A DNA stretch of 64,000 nt from Xanthostigma xanthostigma (taxonomy: Eukaryota; Arthropoda; Insecta; Raphidioptera; Raphidiidae), in contig OY754470.1 in NCBI GenBank assembly GCA_963575645.1, positions 48,205,201-48,269,200 on the forward strand, given 5' to 3'. Shown in pieces: positions 46,506 through 57,835 of the stretch. The translations under genes and the position numbers were made by a program. Below the pieces are notes generated by a model that saw nothing but the letters and a program-made list of their open reading frames with translations, was not told the DNA's origin and searched no databases. Position 1 is the first letter of the stretch. Every line of letters begins with the position of its first letter.

Positions 46506-47085
46506 TATATCTCCCTCTCAACTTCCGTTCGCCTCGCCCGATCACACTTCCGTAAATCTCTCGTCAGGCATGCACCAGTTTGCTCTCCAAGTCAAGCGTG
46601 CGTACAGAAGTTTTACTTCAAAAAAAAGTCACACTAATTATTGCGTGAATTGGCTCGCGGCTCAATAGTTTGTCACCCCTTGTTTAGCTGATTCTAGCTC
46701 GAAATAAATAGATGATAAATGGTACGAGACAACTCACAACGATGCAATATTTAATTGTAATAATAAGTAGGTGCATTATACGAAGGTACCCAGCACTTCA
46801 GCATAAGTACTACCTACCAAACGTAGTACTTGTATGCAAGGAAGTCGTCAGTCAAAGCAGACTTCTGCATTATCATTAATGAATACTCAAATTATTAGAA
46901 AGTACTAAACGCAACAATACTAGTTACTAAATATAGACAGCGCTTCAATACGTCTGTACCCACTAATTTCAAGAGGAGTCAGTTTTCAGATCTTTGGAAG
47001 TTCGATTCAATTGCATTATATTTTGTGATCGATATTTAGAAATAAACGAGCGACTATTGGATGTTGTCACCAATACATTAACTAA

Positions 47086-47830
47086 AGGCCGCTGCACACG
47101 AGGCTAGAAACGCTGCTAGATTCTTGCTAGATTTGTCTACTAGTTTTCTACACGAGACTATTTTTCAAGCTTGATTTGTGGATAGATCTGGTGCGCGTGC
47201 AGTGACAGTTCGAATATAAACACAGAGCAAAACGTCTCTGTTGTCTGACTTTGAACAGAATGCAACACCATGTTGGTTTGTGGGTGTTTGTTCAAGTGTC
47301 CACGTGACAAGATACTGCTTCCTGATTGTGAGCTAGCAGGCCAGCCCGCAGTGACGTCATTTCTAGCTTCGTACCCAGCCTACCGGCTAGCAGAACTCCT
47401 AGCCTTAAAAGCCGCTGCACACGAGGCTGATTTTGCCGCTAGAAACGTTGCCACTTTTCCAGTGCTGTTTTTTTTATGGCTGTTATGTGCTCGCTTCACA
47501 CGATGCTTGTCTTGTAGATGAGTTTGTTGCGCGCGCAGTGGCCAGAGAGCAGAACGTGTCTGTTGCCTGAGCAAATGCAGATACCGTGACGCCATAATGG
47601 TTTGTGGGCGTTTGTCCGTGTTGTCCACGTGACAAGAAACTATGTCCTGATTGTTTCTTGCACTCAAAACAAGCCAGAAAAACGGCTTCGGTTCTCATTT
47701 TGAAATCAATCTTGTCACCTCGCAGGCGAGCCCGCAGTGACGCCATTTCCATCTTCGCGACCCGCACGGCAGCGAGCCCAAGTCCCAGCAGTGTTTCTAG
47801 CAGCAAAACTAACCTCGTGTGCAGCGGCCT
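47086..47830. mobile_element. MITE, GGCCGCTGCACACGAGGCT family, composite copy C
   Basis: Two family members end to end: 47086 to about 47405, then 'agccgctgcacacgaggctg' from about 47410 to 47830. The whole is flanked by TAA (47083-47085, 47831-47833). TGACGTCA at 47352-47359; the second unit has TGACGCCA. All ORFs here are MITE sequence. Confidence 0.85.
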
Positions 47831-47833
47831 TAA

Positions 47834-49727
47834 TACAGGGAATGCTAAGTTCACTCATAGTAAATCGTCTGTGTCAATGCAAATGTGACAACTGCACAAA
47901 AATATACCTACCTACAAGAACGAACGCAACAATTTAATTGCAAAGAGAAAATATTGCATAATAATGTATAAGTAATTGGTAAGTTTAAAAGTATAAAAAA
48001 TATGGAAATGCGTGTCGTTGACAACTTTGAATGCAGGGTTCGAATAGAAAGTAGGAGAATCCAAATGTGTAATAATATCGTATACAAAATACATAGAAAA
48101 ACGTGATTCGAATAGCATAATATGCTTATTACAAAAATGTCTTCGGGGATGCACAAGAGTTCTACTTAATTGTTAATCGACATTTATATTGGCGCCGACC
48201 TTAAGATTTTATTATCTTTGTCTTTTTGGTGATTTTATGGTTGTTTGAAAAAAAAGAATTATTGTTTACTTTTTAGTGACTTTGCAAAACGTATAGTTTA
48301 TAGGTTATTCCTTTCACGTGAAAACGTTGGAATGTAGTTTGCATTCGAAGGTTTTTTGGGAATTAGCGTTCCTAGGGACCCAAGCTCGTACCAGTCGGTT
48401 TGTGTATGCCGACTCGTCTTTCTGAACACTTAACGGCGTCAGATATATTCAAGTTAACCCCTCGAGAAATCCAGGCTTATTAAATATTAAACAAAATAAA
48501 TATGCCCGTCAAATGGATATTCTCCTTTTCCTGGAGTCTATTAAAAAAAAAAAATATTAAGTTCAATTTTGATCTGATCAAACATTTCGATAAAAGGTTC
48601 TTCTTTCAATCCGACTCAAAACACTCAAATTAGTAGTTTTAATAGTTGGATGTTACCTTGACCTTTATATACCTAGAACGACTTTGGGAAAAAAACGTGA
48701 GGTTTGTAATTGCTAATTACATAAAAATAAAAGTCATTCATCGGTTGTACAGGTAATTTCTGAACATTTGTCAAGTACATGATGTTTAATTCCCAGAAAT
48801 ATGCGTATTTCGCTAGGCATTTTGATCAAAATAAAGCTCCAAAAATAATATTTTTTTACGTGGACCAGTAATGAATACAGTTTAATGTTGTACATAACGA
48901 AAAGACATAGACTTTATAAAATTATATTATCACAATCGAGTTCTAAAGGTCCAAGTCAGGCTGGACTTTTTGAAAATGTAACCTCAAGTTAAAAAAGGTT
49001 GGCAAATCTCTGGTCTACATAATTAGTTATTAAAGTAGGTAATAGTAATAAAAATTTGATAAAACAATTATTCTTTCAAATTTAATTGAAACCTAAAAGT
49101 TGAGCTACGGTTTTTTGATTCGCAAAGTTACCTGCGTTTGAAAATTAATGATTTCGGTAATCGAATAAGTTGTTCCCCTAATTTTCGTAAGGAATAATTA
49201 TACTGTTTCAAATCATCAAAAAGTTCGTGTTATTAGTAGTTTTTCGATAATTCGAAGTATAGGAACGGGCCACAATAGTTCGTACTTTATCAGGGTGGCC
49301 ACAGAAAAATGAAAATCCAAGATTTCCAGGTAATTTATTACACTTTTCCACATCTTATTTGTATATGATCGAGATATTTAAATTATTGATTATAAAATCA
49401 TTTTTTTGTACTTTTTTAAATCAAAATTAAGCCAACGCTGAAAATATTTACCGAGGTTTTGTGCTTTAAGTAATGGAGATTTTAAGCTTTAAGGGGAAGG
49501 GAATACAAAAAATTTTTAAGTTACAGAGGTTTTTAACTTATCGAGATTCTCCTGTAACATATTATGTTTAAGACCATTTTCACAGTAGGTATACACAGTT
49601 AGTAACATTAAAGAAATCGGAATAATGAATTAATTACGACAATAACTAGTTAGCACAGAATATAATACCTGTGTACTGACACACAGGTTAATTAGATAAA
49701 TTGATCTAGAGATATGAATTCTTGCAG
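47834..49727. other. AT-rich, no supported gene
   Basis: Overlapping Leu/Ile/Tyr ORFs at 47908-48156 are composition artefacts. A 'gggtggccacagaaaaatga' repeat fragment lies near 49293. I found no convincing 5' exon for the segment at 49728. Confidence 0.45.
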
Positions 49728-49961
49728 ATCATTAACAAAATCGAGATCAACGACCCAGAGAGATTGAATGGCATTTGTTTTATCGCGCAACGGCTGCACA
49801 CAGACCTAGAAACAGGTACCAATGAACCGTGGAACGAACGGGTCGAGAATCGATATAAACAGCAACCGATTATATGCGCGGACACCAGGTGTAACATCAA
49901 ACAGAACCCATGGCAATTCTGTGTGTATATCGACTGGAAAAGTGCACGAGTTGGGGAATAA
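49728..49961 (+). CDS. Candidate terminal exon of a Cys-containing protein (unknown)
   Basis: After the acceptor TTCTTGCAG, 77 codons stay open to TAA: IINKIEINDPERLNGICFIA, QRLHTDLETGTNEPWNERVE, NRYKQQPIICADTRCNIKQN, PWQFCVYIDWKSARVGE. Codon use, balanced composition, four Cys and three Trp separate it from AT-driven ORFs. AATAAA at 49977-49982 would serve as poly(A) signal but lies inside the first bases of a foldback element. Its upstream exons were not found, and the family is not recognised. Confidence 0.5.
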   Translation: MINKIEINDPERLNGICFIAQRLHTDLETGTNEPWNERVENRYKQQPIICADTRCNIKQNPWQFCVYIDWKSARVGE

Positions 49962-49975
49962 ACAATTTCACGATG

Positions 49976-50184
49976 AAATAAAATATTTTTAACAAAAAAA
50001 TTGAACCGACTTCACACTAAAAAGTAAAAAATAATTGCGTATTGAAATGTTTTGGAGTCGGTGTCATCCAAAATGAAATCTATTCCGAGAACTACACCGA
50101 CTCCAAAACATTTCAATACGCAATTATTTTTTACTTTTTAGTGTGAAGTCGGTTCAATTTTTTTGTTAAAAATATTTTATTTTT
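49976..50184. repeat. Foldback element, arms about 90 bp, 'ctaaaaagtaaaaaataatt' family
   Basis: Arms 49976-50063 and about 50095-50184 pair almost perfectly through 'ttgaaccgacttcacac'. Related to the hairpin at 20614-20836. Confidence 0.9.
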
Positions 50185-50470
50185 CTCTTTTTAGTGTTAA
50201 TCTAACACTAAAAATCGGTGAACATACATAAAAAACATTATGCGTTTCTTTGAAATTTGAGAGTTTCCCTCGATTTCTCCGGATTCCACCATCAGATCCC
50301 GACTTGGTTCCGATGGAACCACCTCTGAGGTGCACTCTTTCGAATAAAAAAAAAATTTGAAAATCGGTCCATAATTGACGGAGAAATCGCTGAACATATA
50401 TAAAAAAAAGAAAATATACAGACGAACACAGAACCTCCTCCTTTTTGTTGAAGTCGGTTAAAAATCACTG
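50185..50470 (-). repeat. LINE-tail-like fragment ending in 'aaccgacttc'
   Basis: 'gaacctcctcctttttgttg' followed by 'aagtcggttaaaaatc', plus 'aaaatcggtccataattgac'. Similar tails are widespread in insect genomes. The adjacent foldback begins with the same 'aaccgacttc' wording. Confidence 0.45.
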
Positions 50471-50879
50471 TGACCAGCCGTCTAAAATGATCACTGTGAT
50501 CTGACAAGAGGTAACTGCGTTCCGAAGTAAGCTCCATGTCACCGCAATAACGACGGTCGCTCCAACCGAGTAGCCGACCAACGCCGCTGTAACGTCCGAG
50601 CGAGTGTTTGCTCGGTTGGGCTGTGTTTCCTGCTTCTGCCTCGCATAGGCTGAGCTGTCGTATTTTTTTTGTTCCTATCTGCAGGGCTGTGTGATTAGTA
50701 CTTTATTTACTGTTAAATATCTTCGTATAGAGCGTAACGTTACTTTATACGCTAGGAAAGTATCTTTTGACAAGCGACATTTGCGCCCTCGCGTGTTTTT
50801 TTTTAATTCTGGTTCAGCCAAAACCTTAGTGTCATACGATATACGTGCATTTTTTAATAAGGATTAATTGTGGAATAAA

Positions 50880-51030
50880 ATGGGTTAAAAGCTATCAAAT
50901 CGGAAGTGCTGTGTTGTTGATTGTAAAGATACACCAACTAAACATCCAGAATTACAATTCCACTGTTTTCCTGGATTTTCTTATGAATTAGAGAGGAAAA
51001 AAATGGACTGCAGCAGTACGTCGTCAAAAA
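50880..51030 (+). pseudogene. THAP zinc-finger remnant
   Basis: Reads RKCCVVDCKDTPTKHPELQF, HCFPGFSYELERKK. The spaced Cys pair, HCFP and a following KW (in the next frame: KKWTAAVR) match the C2CH THAP domain. An ATG at 50880 is followed by a stop at codon 3, and a seven-A run near 50996 shifts the frame, so it is dead. Confidence 0.6.
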
Positions 51031-51282
51031 TAATTAAATTTTATTATACGTCTGTAATCATTATTAAATACATGAAAAATATCATAATTGTTATTTTGTT
51101 AACAAAAATAAGATTTAAAAAATCTAGAAATTAAAAATGTATATCATTTATGTAGTTTTTTTTTACAGACATTTTGCGTAAATATTTTTTTATAATTAAG
51201 AATAACGCTGGTTTCCATGGGTTTGTAAGTTTTAAGTGAACCAGATTAAAAAAAACAAACAGGAGATGATGCAAAGATCGCA

Positions 51283-51985
51283 GTCTTAGGCTACATACGC
51301 ACTAGGCGGCTACCCGCAATGCGGCTAGCCGCGCGGCTAACCGCAGTGTGCGGTTGAATCTGCGTTCAGCCGGACGGCTAGCCGCATTGCGGGCAGCCGC
51401 CTAGTGCGTATGTAACGTCAGTTGAATTTGCGGTTGAATCTAATTTAAACCAGACATATTTTGTTTACTAGAAAGATTTTTTAACAAAACGAACCATTTC
51501 TACAATGGACGTTGAAGAAGTTGTAGCTGTTTATTATATATACGATCGCTACATAAAAAATAAAAAGAAAAAAAAATACTGGATACATCCTTTCTTACAA
51601 ACACGAAATGAAACTGGGCATTTTGATATATTTTTTGAAAACCTCAAAAAATACGAAGACAAGTTTTTTGGTTACATGAGAATGCGTTTAAAATCATTTG
51701 AATAATTATTGAGTATATTAGAACATTCATAATGTAAATTGTCAGATTAAAAAATACACGACTACCCAGGTAACGGTTAACCGCAAACTAAACCGCGTAG
51801 TGCGTACACGAACCGCGCGGTCAGCCGTCGAAGCGGCCGCTGTGCTCCAAGCGACCGGAGCGGTTGGCGGGCAGCCGCAACGTAGTGCGTATGCATTTTT
51901 TTATATATACAGAATTTACGTATAGTTTACTACTTGCGGCTAGCCGCTTTGCGGGTAGCCGCCTAGTGCGTATGTAGCCTAAGAC
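51283..51985 (+). mobile_element. PIF/Harbinger-like deletion derivative
   Basis: Ends are inverted: GGCTACATACGCACTAGGCG at 51289 and its complement ending at 51980, with pairing extending through GTCTTA outside. A further inverted end-like copy sits at 51368-51414 and partial ones near 51780-51890. A transposase N-terminal fragment lies at 51505-51705. Deletion of most of the transposase makes it non-autonomous. Confidence 0.72.
51505..51705 (+). pseudogene. HARBI1-like transposase N-terminal fragment
   Basis: MDVEEVVAVYYIYDRYIKNK ... YWIHPFLQTRNETGHFDIFF ... YEDKFFGYMRMRLKSFE. The pattern W.HP....R...G.F..L...L....DKFF.Y.RM....F is that of PIF/Harbinger transposases upstream of the DDE core. 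It stops after 66 residues against about 350-400 normally. Confidence 0.72.
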
Positions 51986-52392
51986 ATTTTCCTAGCGTAT
52001 ACATCAAAGTAAAGACGCCGACGACATCAGCTGTCGAGGACAGTGTTAGTAGTTATCGTTTTGTCGAACATACGGTATATGAACGTGTAAAGTCGGACCT
52101 AGCTATAAATAGGCAAATGGCGAGAAATGAAAGTAAATCTGCATTCTGAATACCTGAACACATGTGTATGTTTTGCATTCGTGTAGGTACATGACAGGTC
52201 GGCCTTAAAAAAAATTCACGGTAAAATTTCTATGACTAACCGAAATGTTATAACAGAAACACAAAAAAGCCTAAACGTATATACACATTGCTAGATTACA
52301 CACTGTCGATCTTTATAAAAAACTACTGAACGGATTCAAGTTAAAAAAAAAAATAATCAACCAATTACGACAGTTATTTGACTGTGACCTGA

Positions 52393-53569
52393 AGGCCGCT
52401 GCACACGAGGCTGGATTTGCCGCTAGATTCCTTGCTAGATTTGACTACTATAGTTTTCTTAATTGCTTTTGAGTGCTCGCTTCACACGAGACGTGTTTTC
52501 AAGCTTGCATTGTGGAAAGATCTGGTGCGCGCGCAGTGACAGTTCAAATATAAACACAGAGCAAAACGTGTCTGTTGTCTGATTTTGAGCAGAATAACGC
52601 CATGCTGGTTTGCGGGCGACTTTGCTCATGTCGCCCACGTGATAAAGATATATACTGTTTCCTGATTGGTTCTTGCTCAGAGCAAACAGAGGACCTAGCA
52701 ATAGATCTGGTGCGCGCGCAGTGACAGTTCAAATATAAACACAGAGCAAAACGTGTCTGTTGTCTGATTTTGAGCAGAATGACGCCATGCTGGTTTGTGG
52801 GCGACTTTGCTCATGTCGCCCACGTGATAAAGATATATACTGTTTCCTGATTGGTTCTTGCTCAGAGCAAACAGAGGACCTAGCAATAGATCTGGTGCGC
52901 GCGCAGTGACAGTTCAAATATAAACACAGAGCAAAACGTGTCTGTTGTCTGATTTTGAGCAGAATGATGCCATGCTGGTTTGTGGGCGTTTGCTCATGTC
53001 GCCCCCGTGACAAGATACTGTTTCCTGATTGGTTCTTGCTCAGAGCAAACAGAGGACCTAGCAATAGATCTGGTGCGCGCGCAGTGACAGTTCAAATATA
53101 AACACAGAGCAAAACGTGTCTGTTGTCTGATTTTGAGCAGAATAACGCCATGCTGGTTTGCGGGCGACTTTGCTCATGTCGCCCACGTGATAAAGATATA
53201 TACTGTTTCCTAATTGGTTCTTGCTCAGAGCAAACAGAGGACCTAGCAATAGATCTGGTGCGCGCGCAGTGACAGTTCAAATATAAATACAGAGCAAAAC
53301 GTGTCTGTTGTCTGATTTTGAGCAGAATGACGCCATGCTGGTTTGTGGGCGTTTGCTCATGTCGCCCCCGTGACAAGATACTGTTTCCTGATTGGTTCTT
53401 GCTCAGAGCAAACAGAGGACCCAGCAAGAAAAATAGCGTCTGTTTTAATTTTAAAACCTATCTTATGAGCTAGCAGGCGAGCCTGCAGTGACGTCATTTC
53501 CAGCCTCGTAGCCAGCCTGCCGGCCAGCAGAAATCCAAACAGCGTTTCCAGCCTCGTGTGCAGCGGCCT
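52393..53569. mobile_element. MITE, GGCCGCTGCACACGAGGCT family, expanded copy D
   Basis: Left end AGGCCGCTGCACACGAGGCT, right end 'agcctcgtgtgcagcggcct', flanked by TGA on both sides (52390-52392, 53570-53572). Expanded internally by tandem repeats (52518-53440). TGACGTCA at 53489-53496. The many minus-strand ORFs here, including the repeated MLGPLFALSKNQSGNS, are readings of the repeats. Confidence 0.9.
52518..53440. repeat. Five tandem copies of a roughly 184-bp unit inside MITE copy D
   Basis: 'agatctggtgcgcgcgcagt' starts at about 52518, 52704, 52888, 53067 and 53252. Two subtypes exist: a ('gggcgactttgctcatgtcg', 'gataaagatatatactg') and b ('gggcgtttgctcatgtcgcc', 'gacaagatactg'). The order is a, a, b, a, b. 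Confidence 0.9.
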
Positions 53570-53572
53570 TGA

Positions 53573-54116
53573 AAAATAACTAACTAAACGCAAAATAATC
53601 GTCTAAATCGGTTCAGTGGTGTTTACAGATTAATATTATTGATAGCGATTAATTTGTAATCTGATAGCTTCGACAAAAATCGAAACGAATATCTGAAACG
53701 ATATGAGTCACGAATGAGCTGATTTTATGAATTATCTAGTTGTTCCAATGATCGGATTAAATCATTATTTTCGCTAATAACTATCGCCGCTCTATCGTAA
53801 CAAGTCCATAACCACCTACCAAAAAGTATTAGGAGGCTCTGATGCAGAACAAAATACTTGTCATTAGAGTGTTTCTAGTCGACTAAAGCCGCAATGGAAA
53901 AAAATCATATGGAAATTTATACTGCCGTCCTAATCCACAAAGCAGCATCTCCATTTATTATTAAAATATTTATTGAAAGAAGTTATTTACAAATGATTTA
54001 CAGAGAATGCTTATATATAATTGTTCCTGTCACCAATTGATAAAAAATTTCAGTAAATGCGTTAATATATTATGTATAGAATACATTGTATGTATGTGTA
54101 GTGTAAAAAAATGCAT
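53573..54116. other. No gene recognised
   Basis: Unique-looking AT-rich sequence without inverted ends or protein-like frames. Confidence 0.45.
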
Positions 54117-54353
54117 CTCCATACTAACATTATAAAGAGGTAGGGTTTGTTTTGGATGTAGGAGGTAATCTTCGAAACTACAGATCTGATTTAAAAAAAT
54201 TTTCACCAATATTTTGAATTGACCTTCAGGATTGAGATAGGTTATATATTGTCGCGTTAAAATAAAAGCGTTTTTCGTGAAGCCCAATTCAGTCGACGAA
54301 AAAATGGCGGCACTCTACAAATTCGGGCGAAGCCAGACCGTGCCGCTAGTTTA
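54117..54353 (+). repeat. RTE-like LINE 3' tail, copy 2
   Basis: 'ttataaagaggtagggtttg' ... 'gaccttcaggattgagatag' ... 'acaaattcgggcgaagccag'. An inverted copy with the same blocks lies at 57836-58066. Confidence 0.65.
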
Positions 54354-54915
54354 TTATAGTATAGAATATTCATTACAGTGGCAGAGGTATGTAACAGTCA
54401 TTATACAGTATATAAAGAAGTATAATATTATTAAAAAATATTCAGAAAGAGAATAAAATTCTGCATCAATCAGAAACCTAAATACTGCCTTTTTAAAAGC
54501 AGAAAACATTCTTAACGATCTTATGGATCTTGGAAGATTGTTAAAGATTCTTGTACTCATATATATGCAGCTGTCCCCAAACAAAGCAAATGAATGTTTA
54601 GGATATTCATATTGATTATTTCTGCTACTGCTCAATTCAGAAATTTTTAAAATATTTATATTCTAACGAAGAAAGCAGAGGCAGACGTATATGTACAAGC
54701 ATGGTAATGTTAAAATTTTGTTCTTTTTAAAAATACCTCAATAAGACGATGACTGCGGAATGCCATAAATTATGCGGATAGCACGTTTTTGAACTCTGAA
54801 GAGTTGAGTACTATCCACAGCTCCCCAAAAGAGGATACCATATCTGAGATGCGATTGAAAGCATCCAAAATAAGCTGTTCTTGAAACTTCCGTGCTAACT
54901 ACGAGTTTCAGTCTA
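54354..54915 (-). pseudogene. Jockey/CR1-like LINE reverse-transcriptase C-terminal fragment
   Basis: Minus strand, upstream part (54915-54745): VSRTAYFGCFQSHLRYGILF, WGAVDSTQLFRVQKRAIRII, YG. Downstream part (54635-54430): FALFGDSCIYMSTRIFNNLP, RSIRSLRMFSAFKKAVFRFL. Both are typical of the last quarter of jockey-type ORF2 (HSHL.YGI..WG ... QKRAIR; LP...R.L.....FKK....L). The frame shifts between them, so it is dead. Confidence 0.8.
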
Positions 54916-56640
54916 AAAGCATAACATTGCTTACTGAGCTTAGATCATAGATTAGATAAATGTCTGTTATTTGATGAATTAACAAAATTATGGGAATTAA
55001 AATTAATTTCATCTTGTTTATTTCTTTGAGCATAGCTCATAGAAACTCAAAACTAAACAAAGACACAACACAATGAACCGATTTTGCAATACAACACGGC
55101 AGAGCAACCAATCAGATATCGTATGTATCCTAGCCGAGCATGTGTTCAAGTAATAATTAAATTAACAATATATTTTGCATTATGTGCACCTGACATACAA
55201 TCGACTCATAAACTGTAAGAATTTATATGCAATTTGGAGATACTTCTTGTTAGGTCAGGCCGGCAGTATATACAACGGAAATAACTTAAAAGCTATACCG
55301 ACAAAGAAATTGCAATTTTGTACACTTTAAATACTGCTTCGAAATAAATCATCATCATTAAAGATAGTACAAATTCATAACCCTTCATTTCTGGTGTGTA
55401 ATTACGATATATAACTACTTTGTACAAAATGGATGGCAGTCAATAGAAGTTAGTCTTTAAAGCGAGGGAGATGTCGGGGATAATAATTACGTTTCAATAC
55501 GATTTTATTTTAAACTAAAAATATACACACTTTAGAAGCTGACATCTAACAGCCACTGGCTGAACCGCAGGGTGACCGTAAAGTGTTATTTTAACGCTGT
55601 TAATTCAATTGGTGGTCTGCAAAATGTCTTCGCTGCAATCATTGAGAGAAATGTTTGTCAATTCCGACGTTCACGCGAGCAAAGTCACGGGTAAACGCGA
55701 ATGTAAGCAACAATAATGTCGCCGAGAAAAGTCAGCTTCGGATCGCACTTGGTCAACACCCGTCGTTCGGGTGGTGTTGACTTGGTGCGTCTAACTGTAG
55801 AGGTGTACAGTCATTTGTTGTTGACCTTGGAGCCATTAACACCGATTGGTCTTGTGCGGCAATCGTGATTGAGTAAGCTGCTCAGTGTTTTACAATATGC
55901 ACCAAAAATATTGGGGTTTTTAATGCTACGAAGTCCTGCTGAACCTTTCCGAGTGCTTGCATTTCACCAGGAACCAGATTGTTAAGCGTATAACGACCGA
56001 GATTTGGGCATCCGATGCCGGATCGTTATGAAACTGGTGCCGATATTGGGTTCTCAGTTTCGGAATTTCGGAACTAGTTGCGATATTGAAAAAAGTCAAC
56101 AGAAATACTGCCCATGCAGAAGAAACATGTCTTCGTATATTCAGAAATTTGCAAACAAAAAAATTATCATTATCGACTGGCAAAAAATAATTAAGGACAC
56201 TTCGAATGGTAGGGAAAATTCGCCCAATACGAAGTACTTTTATAAAAGTAAAAATTGTAAATGAAAATAACGACCCAGCTACCAAAAATTCTTATATATA
56301 CCTATATATATATATATATATATATGCATAATATGGAAAACAGCTCAACGTTTAACAACAAAATTATAAAAAAAAAAAACAAGTTGAATTGTCGGAAAAT
56401 AACGAAAATACGATAAGGTAACGATTATCTTCCGATAATTTCATTTTTCTAGAGCGATTTTCCGTTCTACTAAGTATACTATTATATTATCGATAAGTTG
56501 ATAGCAAAAGTATTTTTAAATTACGAGATTTCGAAATATGAAAGGATTTAGTTGAGTTAATTAATAATATGTAAATGTTAATTCGTAGATTACTCAGTAA
56601 TTATGACAATTTTCAGGCTATCATTATACAAATGAGTTGA
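54916..56640. other. No confident gene; one possible first exon
   Basis: At 55624 CAAAATG opens MSSLQSLREMFVNSDVHASK followed by a possible donor (G|GTAAAC). The remaining ORFs (56004-56264, 55926-56285) look random. A short hairpin 'gtcaacacccg/cgggtggtgttgac' lies at about 55760-55793 and a TA microsatellite at 56293-56325. Confidence 0.4.
56293..56325. repeat. (TA)n microsatellite
   Basis: About fifteen TA units with one interruption. Confidence 0.85.
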
Positions 56641-56659
56641 TAATTAATTTATTGATAAG

Positions 56660-56880
56660 ATCTCCTGAACGGAACGTGCGCTCGTCGGTGATTGGCCGTG
56701 ATCGCTCGTTGCCTTTGTCACTTTCCTGCTTTAAAGTACAGTCGAGTATGCTATTGTCAAGTTGTTATTGTTATTTTAAATTTGTTGAGTTGCGAGTTTG
56801 TAGTTTTTCAACAGACTGTACAAGCGCAACCCGCATTCGCATCTAACTTCCGAGCTTTTTAGCCGCGCCGTTAAAGGTTA
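56660..56880 (+). promoter_or_regulatory. GC-rich island, possible promoter or 5' UTR exon
   Basis: CpG-rich for this window, with GATTGGCC (an inverted CCAAT box) near 56689 and a possible donor AAAG|GTTAAG at about 56876. No coding exon could be attached, so this is only a candidate. Confidence 0.25.
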
Positions 56881-57835
56881 AGGGCTAATAGGGATGCTGT
56901 GACCCTGCCAAGAAACCTTTTAGAAGAGGCGTTCTCTGTCCACTCTTCAGGTAGTTACAACACGGACGTCATAATATTATGCCAATATTGATGGTCCTCA
57001 GAGGATTCGCTTGTTTTATACCTGGCTTGAATGATTCATCCGTTTCATCAGATTCACATACAAATTATTACGAGCAGTTTTAAAATAGAAATTACAAAGT
57101 CAACTGACGTAATATTGTATATCGGTATTATTTATTAGCACTTTAGTGTAAAAAAATAACTTATCTTCAACAACAAAATGAATAATTAGTTGTGGCATCT
57201 TCATATTGAAACAAATAATATATTATCGATTTGTGTCGGCGTCTGTTGTTAATTGTATGTAATTCATGGACATTTATTAACATGTTTTAAATAATTTTTG
57301 TCCTAGTCAATCGCTTTTGAGAAAATTACGAGAAATAAATGTTGGCAGAAAAAAAAATGACTACCATTCGACTGGAAATAAAGGATCGTTTTTATCCCTC
57401 GGGCTCTTCTGAACCGATCGGGATAAAAAGTAGCCTGTATGACAATCTGGGTCGAAAATGTGTTCAAGCGTGACTTGGTATGAATTTTCACTCATGATAA
57501 AGGTTATGCATTGGACCACATATTTCAAAAACCGTTTTAATGTAGCTAATCGAATTAACTGTTTTACTGATGAAGATGTTCTGACCAACAATGTATAAGC
57601 AATGAAAAATTAACATATGCAATTATTTTTGAACGTACCTATTTATTTCTCGATTAAATTAGCATAGAAATTGCATTTCATGCTTTTTAATTCTTTACGA
57701 CACAAAAAAATGTACTTTTAATTTCCTAGAATTGTAAAGAAAAATCAATTTTTAATCCGCTTTTAAAATTGTGTGATAAAGAATGTCTTCCTTTTTTTTT
57801 GATTTCGTCAAATCAATATCATTCGAATTACACTT
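56881..57835. other. No gene; LINE-tail fragment at 57360-57430
   Basis: 'cgggataaaaagtagcctgt' near 57420 is typical RTE-tail wording. Overlapping ORFs at 57303-57591 are not protein-like. Confidence 0.45.

Larger units (their letters stand above)
50742..52010 (+). mobile_element. THAP-bearing relic with possible TATACGCTAGGAAA inverted ends
   Basis: TATACGCTAGGAAA near 50752 is mirrored by 'tttcctagcgtata' near 51989. Between them are a THAP-domain remnant and a nested PIF/Harbinger-like element. A THAP N-terminus fits P-element-type transposons, but the end pairing is short and imperfect. Confidence 0.4.

Noticed and set aside
47270..47888. Overlapping ORFs of 66-123 residues on both strands
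   Set aside because: All lie in the GC-richer composite MITE copy C. Open frames on both strands reflect composition, with no domain.
52518..53440. CRISPR-like array
   Set aside because: Units are about 184 bp, contiguous and without unique spacers, inside a MITE in a eukaryotic genome.
52459..53593. Repeated minus-strand ORFs (MLGPLFALSKNQSGNS...) looking like a tandem protein family
   Set aside because: They are readings of the tandem MITE unit in copy D. Frames overlap each other and the same residues appear in non-coding MITE copies.
56004..56264. 86-residue plus-strand ORF
   Set aside because: Lys/Ile/Asn-rich with a competing longer minus-strand ORF. No splice sites, no domain.
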